The notes beneath the pieces are model-generated. The model searched no databases. It saw only the letters and a list, made by a program, of their open reading frames with translations, and had not been told where the DNA came from. The position numbers and the translations under genes are program-made. A stretch of 36,754 nucleotides of DNA. It comes from an uncultured bacterium. GTDB lineage: Bacteria > Verrucomicrobiota > Kiritimatiellia > RFP12 > UBA1067. Shown piece after piece: positions 33,491 through 36,754 of this stretch (positions are counted from its first letter, which is position 1; every line of letters begins with the position of its first letter). The stretch is taken from assembly GCA_902770045.1 (NCBI GenBank), contig CACXRO010000023.1:1-36754 (forward strand). The letters run 5' to 3'.

Positions 33491-34288
33491 ATGAAAATCC
33501 GTTTCTACGCCAATCTCGAGAAACCGGAGGCCGCCGAGTGCGCCGCCGCGCTCTCGACGCGCGCCCGCGAGCTCGGGCTAAAGCCGGTTGAACGCGGCGC
33601 GGCGGACGCGGTGGTGGCGCTTGGCGGCGACGGCACCATCCTCCGCGCGGTGCACGAGTTCCCGGAGACTCCCGTCCTTGGGTTCAACCTCGGCGGGCTC
33701 GGCTATCTCGCCGCGGTCAGCCGGGACGACTTCGAGTCGGCGCTCGCGGCGCTGGCCGCGGGACGCTACTCCGTCGCCGAGCGGCGGATGCTCAAGGTGG
33801 AGAAGGCAGGCGCTTCCGCCGCGGTGGCGCTCAACGACGTGGTGCTCTCGCGCGAGATGAGCGGCCGGTCGGTGCGCATCGACCTCTCCGCCGACGGCCA
33901 TGAGGTCACGAGCTATCTCGCCGACGGCCTCATCTTTGCGACGCCCACCGGCTCCACCGCCTATTCGCTTTCTGCTGGCGGGCCGGTGCTGATGCCGGAC
34001 TCCGGGAGCTTCGTCGTCACCCCGATGAACCCGCACGCGCTCGGCGTGCGGCCGGTGGTGGTGAGCGACCAGGTCCGCTTCACCGCCGTCGCCCGCGCGC
34101 GCACGCCGGGCAACCCGGTGCGCATCGGCGTCTACGCCGACGGGGCGCTCGCGATGGAGATGGGCGAGGGCGATTCGGTTTCGGTTTCGCGCGCCGACGC
34201 GTCGGCGCGGTTCGTCGAGCTCGAGGGGTACGATCCGTACGACGTCCTCGCGCGCAAGCTCGGCTGGTCTGGGAGCAGCGTGAAATGA
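33491..34288 (+). CDS. nadK: NAD kinase
   Basis: NadK phosphorylates NAD+ to NADP+ in the cytosol. The protein has 265 residues, slightly short but normal for the family. GGDGT is at 45-49, Asn-Leu-Gly-Gly-Leu-Gly-Tyr-Leu near 66-73 and ATPTGSTAYSLSAGGP near 158-173. The usual NE/D motif appears as Ala-Leu-Asn-Asp-Val-Val near 115-120. The ATG at 33491 is preferred over an in-frame one at 33473, because family proteins start close to the first beta strand Lys-Ile-Arg-Phe-Tyr-Ala-Asn. The stop overlaps the next ATG. Confidence 0.96.
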   Translation: MKIRFYANLEKPEAAECAAALSTRARELGLKPVERGAADAVVALGGDGTILRAVHEFPETPVLGFNLGGLGYLAAVSRDDFESALAALAAGRYSVAERRMLKVEKAGASAAVALNDVVLSREMSGRSVRIDLSADGHEVTSYLADGLIFATPTGSTAYSLSAGGPVLMPDSGSFVVTPMNPHALGVRPVVVSDQVRFTAVARARTPGNPVRIGVYADGALAMEMGEGDSVSVSRADASARFVELEGYDPYDVLARKLGWSGSSVK

Positions 34289-35211
34289 CGGCAGGGGAGC
34301 TAAACGCGCACGTCGAGGACGGGACGATCGACCAGGTCATCCGCGTCGCCGAGGCGCGCCAGTGCAAGGCGCTCTCGCGGATAGCCGACGACATCTGCTC
34401 GCGCGAGCGGGCGCGCCTGGTGCTGCTCGCGGGCGGTTCGTCCTCGGGCAAGACCACCACCGCCACCCGCATCTGCACCCAGCTGATGGTGGACGACCGC
34501 GCCGCGGTCCAGCTCTCGACCGACGACTACTTCGTGGGGGACGACGAGAACCCGCGCAATCCCGACGGCACGCTCGACTACGAGCACGTCGAGTGCGTCG
34601 ACATCCCGGCGCTCACCGCCGACGTCGCCACGCTGCTGCGCGGCGAGGGGATCGCCCGCCGCAAGTTCGACTTCGTCAACCACCGGCCGTTCTACCCCGG
34701 CGACGAGCTGTGGCTGCCTGCGGGCGGGATGCTCGTCATCGAGGGCATCCACGCGCTCAACCCGCGGCTCACCGCCGGCATCGACGACGCGGTGAAGTAC
34801 CGCATCTACATCGAGCCGCGTCCTTCGGTGGAGCTCTTCATGGACATCAAGCCGTCGGCGTCGGACGCGCGGCTCCTGCGGCGCCTCGTGAGGGACAACC
34901 AGTTCCGCAAGGTTAACCCGGCGAAGACCATCCTGCGCTGGCCGAGCGTCCTCGCGGGCGAGAAGAAGTGGATCGAGCCGTTCCGCGGCAACGCCGACGC
35001 GGTGTTCGACTCCTACCTCGTCTACGAGATGCTCGTCCTGAAGAACTACGTCGGCGGGCTCGTCGAGCTCGCGCGGAAGGAGCTCGGCGACCTGCCGCAG
35101 CTCATGAACCTGAGGCGGATGCTGGGCGTGGTGGAGGCGGTGGACGCGACCAGGGTGCCGGGCGACTCGATTCTGCGCGAGACGATCGGCGGCAGCCAGC
35201 TGGACTACTGA
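34285..35211 (+). CDS. Uridine kinase-like P-loop protein
   Basis: The protein has 308 residues. The P-loop GGSSSGKTT is at 50-58; STDDYF near 82-87, then 'LDYEHVECVDIPAL' and FDFVNHRPF, and 'VIEGIHALNP' near 152-161 match the Udk/phosphoribulokinase fold. In many gut bacteria this sequence type is the C-terminal half of a TGS/threonyl-tRNA-synthetase-like fusion; here it stands alone with only about 40 extra N-terminal residues. It could phosphorylate uridine or another nucleoside. The ATG overlaps the nadK stop (ATGA). Confidence 0.85.
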   Translation: MTAGELNAHVEDGTIDQVIRVAEARQCKALSRIADDICSRERARLVLLAGGSSSGKTTTATRICTQLMVDDRAAVQLSTDDYFVGDDENPRNPDGTLDYEHVECVDIPALTADVATLLRGEGIARRKFDFVNHRPFYPGDELWLPAGGMLVIEGIHALNPRLTAGIDDAVKYRIYIEPRPSVELFMDIKPSASDARLLRRLVRDNQFRKVNPAKTILRWPSVLAGEKKWIEPFRGNADAVFDSYLVYEMLVLKNYVGGLVELARKELGDLPQLMNLRRMLGVVEAVDATRVPGDSILRETIGGSQLDY

Positions 35212-35226
35212 CAAGGAGGGGAGACA

Positions 35227-36015
35227 ATGCTGGAAGTAACGATATTGAGCGTACTGCAGGGGATTGCGGAGTTCCTGCCGATTTCGAGTTCGGGGCATCT
35301 CGTGCTCGGCAAGTCGCTGCTCGGGCTCGGCGACGTCGGCATCCGGCTCGACATCTTCCTTCACGTCGGCACGCTTTTCGCGGTCTGCGCGTTCTACTGG
35401 CGCATCATCCGCCGGATCGCGCTCGGCGCGTTCGGGCTCGGCGGCGAGTCGCCGCGCGAGGCGTGGCTCTACTGCGTGAAGATCGTCGTGAGCGCGGTGC
35501 CCGCGGCGGTGGTGGGGATTTTGCTCAAGGACCGGATCGAGGAGGCCTTTGCCTCGCCGAAGCTGGTGGGCGCGGCGCTCGTCTTCACGGGACTTGTGCT
35601 CACCGCGACCCGTTTTCTGTCGCGCGGCAAGGACGGAGTCGGGTTCTTCCACGCAATCGTGATGGGCATTGCGCAGGCGATTGCCATCCTGCCCGGCGTG
35701 TCGCGCTCGGGGATGACGCTCGCGGCGGCGCGCGCGTCGAAGGTGGAGCCGGAGAAGGCGGCGGAGTTCTCCTTCCTCATGTCCGTTCCGCCGATCGCCG
35801 GCGCGGCGCTGCTGGAGATCGTCGACGCGCTGAAGGAATCGGCGCCGGCCGTCGCCGAGGTTTCGTGGGGACTTACCATCTACGGCGCGGCGCTGGCGGC
35901 GGTGGTCGGGTACTTCGCGCTGGCGCTGCTCTTGAGGTCGCTCCGGAGCGACAAGTTCTGGCTGTTCGGTCCCTACTGCGTCGTCGCCGGCGCGGTGGCG
36001 ATTGCGTGCTGCTGA
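35227..36015 (+). CDS. uppP: Undecaprenyl-diphosphatase UppP (BacA)
   Basis: This 262-residue integral membrane protein recycles undecaprenyl pyrophosphate to the monophosphate carrier for cell-wall synthesis. EFLPISSSGHL at residues 15-25 and PGVSRSGMT near 158-166 are the two catalytic signatures. Seven or eight hydrophobic helices are visible. AAGGAGG lies 7 bases before the ATG. Length is typical. It follows the kinase by 15 nt and is probably in the same unit. Confidence 0.97.
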   Translation: MLEVTILSVLQGIAEFLPISSSGHLVLGKSLLGLGDVGIRLDIFLHVGTLFAVCAFYWRIIRRIALGAFGLGGESPREAWLYCVKIVVSAVPAAVVGILLKDRIEEAFASPKLVGAALVFTGLVLTATRFLSRGKDGVGFFHAIVMGIAQAIAILPGVSRSGMTLAAARASKVEPEKAAEFSFLMSVPPIAGAALLEIVDALKESAPAVAEVSWGLTIYGAALAAVVGYFALALLLRSLRSDKFWLFGPYCVVAGAVAIACC

Positions 36016-36046
36016 CCCTTTTGGCCTCAATGGAAGGCAAGGTTGA

Positions 36047-36754
36047 ATGAGCGCTAGCGATAACCAGATAGTCGTATATCAGCCGAATGAGACCGTCAGG
36101 CTGGACGTGCGGCTTGAGAACGAAACCGTGTGGCTGACGCAAAGTCAGATGGCGACATTGTTTGGATGTTCTACTGACAATGTTGGGTTGCATCTCAAGA
36201 ACATTTATTCGTGTGGCGAATTGGACAAGGGGGCAACCACCGAGGAATCCTCGGTAGTTCAAGTTGAAGGCCAGCGAAGGGTATCCCGCAAAGTTTACCT
36301 TTACAATCTTGACGCAATCATCTCGGTTGGATATCGGGTGAATTCCGTCTTGGGCGTCAAGTTCAGGCAATGGGCGACCCGTGTGCTGAAAGAGTATCTG
36401 TTGCGCGGGTATTCTGTCAATGCCAGATTGAATCAACTTGAGGATAGGATGGATCGCCGTCTCGCCAAGCATGACAGCGAGATCGTCGAGTTGAAGGAGA
36501 AGGTCGATTTCTTCGTGCAGATGCAGACGCCGCCGGTACAGGGCGTGTTCTACGACGGGCAGCTGTGGGATGCGCGGGCGCTGGTGCTGAAGCTGGTCGC
36601 GGGCGCGAAGCGGTCGATGATCCTCATCGACAACTGGGCGACGCCGGGAACGCTAGACCTTTTCGCGAAGAAGCGCAAGGGCGTAAAGGTGACGATCTTC
36701 ACATCGGAGCATTACGACAAGAAGCACGTTCCCCACCGCAAGATTTCCGATGCC
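36047..36754 (+). CDS. RhuM-family protein with PLD-like C-terminus (partial, runs off the right edge)
   Basis: 236 codons lie in the window and no stop is reached. The N-terminus, Val-Val-Tyr-Gln-Pro-Asn-Glu-Thr-Val-Arg-Leu-Asp-Val-Arg, then Val-Trp-Leu-Thr-Gln-Ser-Gln-Met-Ala near 34-42, and Ile-Ser-Val-Gly-Tyr-Arg-Val-Asn-Ser near 99-107 are the RhuM signature (an ORF6N-like DNA-binding fold). A coiled-coil follows near 130-160. FYDGQLWDARALVLKLV near 165-181 and Ile-Leu-Ile-Asp-Asn begin a phospholipase D-like domain. Such genes are frequent in mobile and gut accessory regions, and their role is unclear. The first 370 bases are visibly lower in GC than the rest, so the gene may be a mosaic. 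AAGG precedes the ATG. Confidence 0.85.
   Translation, partial: MSASDNQIVVYQPNETVRLDVRLENETVWLTQSQMATLFGCSTDNVGLHLKNIYSCGELDKGATTEESSVVQVEGQRRVSRKVYLYNLDAIISVGYRVNSVLGVKFRQWATRVLKEYLLRGYSVNARLNQLEDRMDRRLAKHDSEIVELKEKVDFFVQMQTPPVQGVFYDGQLWDARALVLKLVAGAKRSMILIDNWATPGTLDLFAKKRKGVKVTIFTSEHYDKKHVPHRKISDA

Overview
The window looks like a GC-rich chromosome segment from a gut-associated bacterium of the PVC superphylum, most likely a Kiritimatiellota-type lineage. That placement is an inference, from three things: two secreted GH29 fucosidases beside a FucP transporter, a large glycine-rich/beta-helix surface protein, and very short promoter-to-start distances with extended -10 boxes. No rRNA or tRNA gene is visible to fix the taxonomy.

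Layout. 1-2146 is a lower-GC accessory stretch: the tail of an unknown gene, a SHOCT coiled-coil protein paired with a membrane HExxH protein, and a TPP riboswitch followed by only a stub of thiC and two tiny ORFs. 2147-6260 is a tight run: queA, a two-PAS protein, an RluA-family pseudouridine synthase and a secreted alpha-L-fucosidase. 6277-6512 is a small inverted-repeat element. 6662-7974 is a frameshifted FadL/OmpP1 outer-membrane gene. 8033-9633 and 16806-18411 are two related IS110-family elements. Between them lie a DUF4143 ATPase, a frameshifted AraC regulator and a 1512-residue secreted repeat protein. 18519-24353 is housekeeping: yceD, rpmF, plsX, leuS and an M20 peptidase. leuS carries repeat insertions in its editing domain. 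24505-27207 encodes a CesT-like type III secretion chaperone and a SopB/IpgD-like phosphoinositide phosphatase. 27267-32940 is a fucose/galactose glycan cluster: fucP, a lipoprotein phosphoesterase, GH29 and GH36. 32977-36015 holds YhcH, NAD kinase, a uridine-kinase-like protein and UppP. A RhuM-like gene runs off the right edge.

How it works together. The fucosidases, alpha-galactosidase and FucP fit extracellular or periplasmic trimming of host glycans with import of fucose. The chaperone-effector pair implies a type III secretion system elsewhere in the genome and contact with eukaryotic cells. The left half is a decay and mobile-element zone; the right half is mostly intact and densely packed, with many ATGA overlaps.

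The most notable observations are: (1) the SopB/IpgD-like effector with its chaperone; (2) IS110 ends that would form a consensus TTGACA-17-TATAAT promoter on circularisation and that carry a conserved structured leader, a candidate bridge RNA; (3) an in-frame palindromic repeat insertion in leuS; (4) a TPP riboswitch left with a truncated thiC; (5) recurrent extended -10 boxes 7-8 nt before start codons, which predicts leaderless mRNAs.
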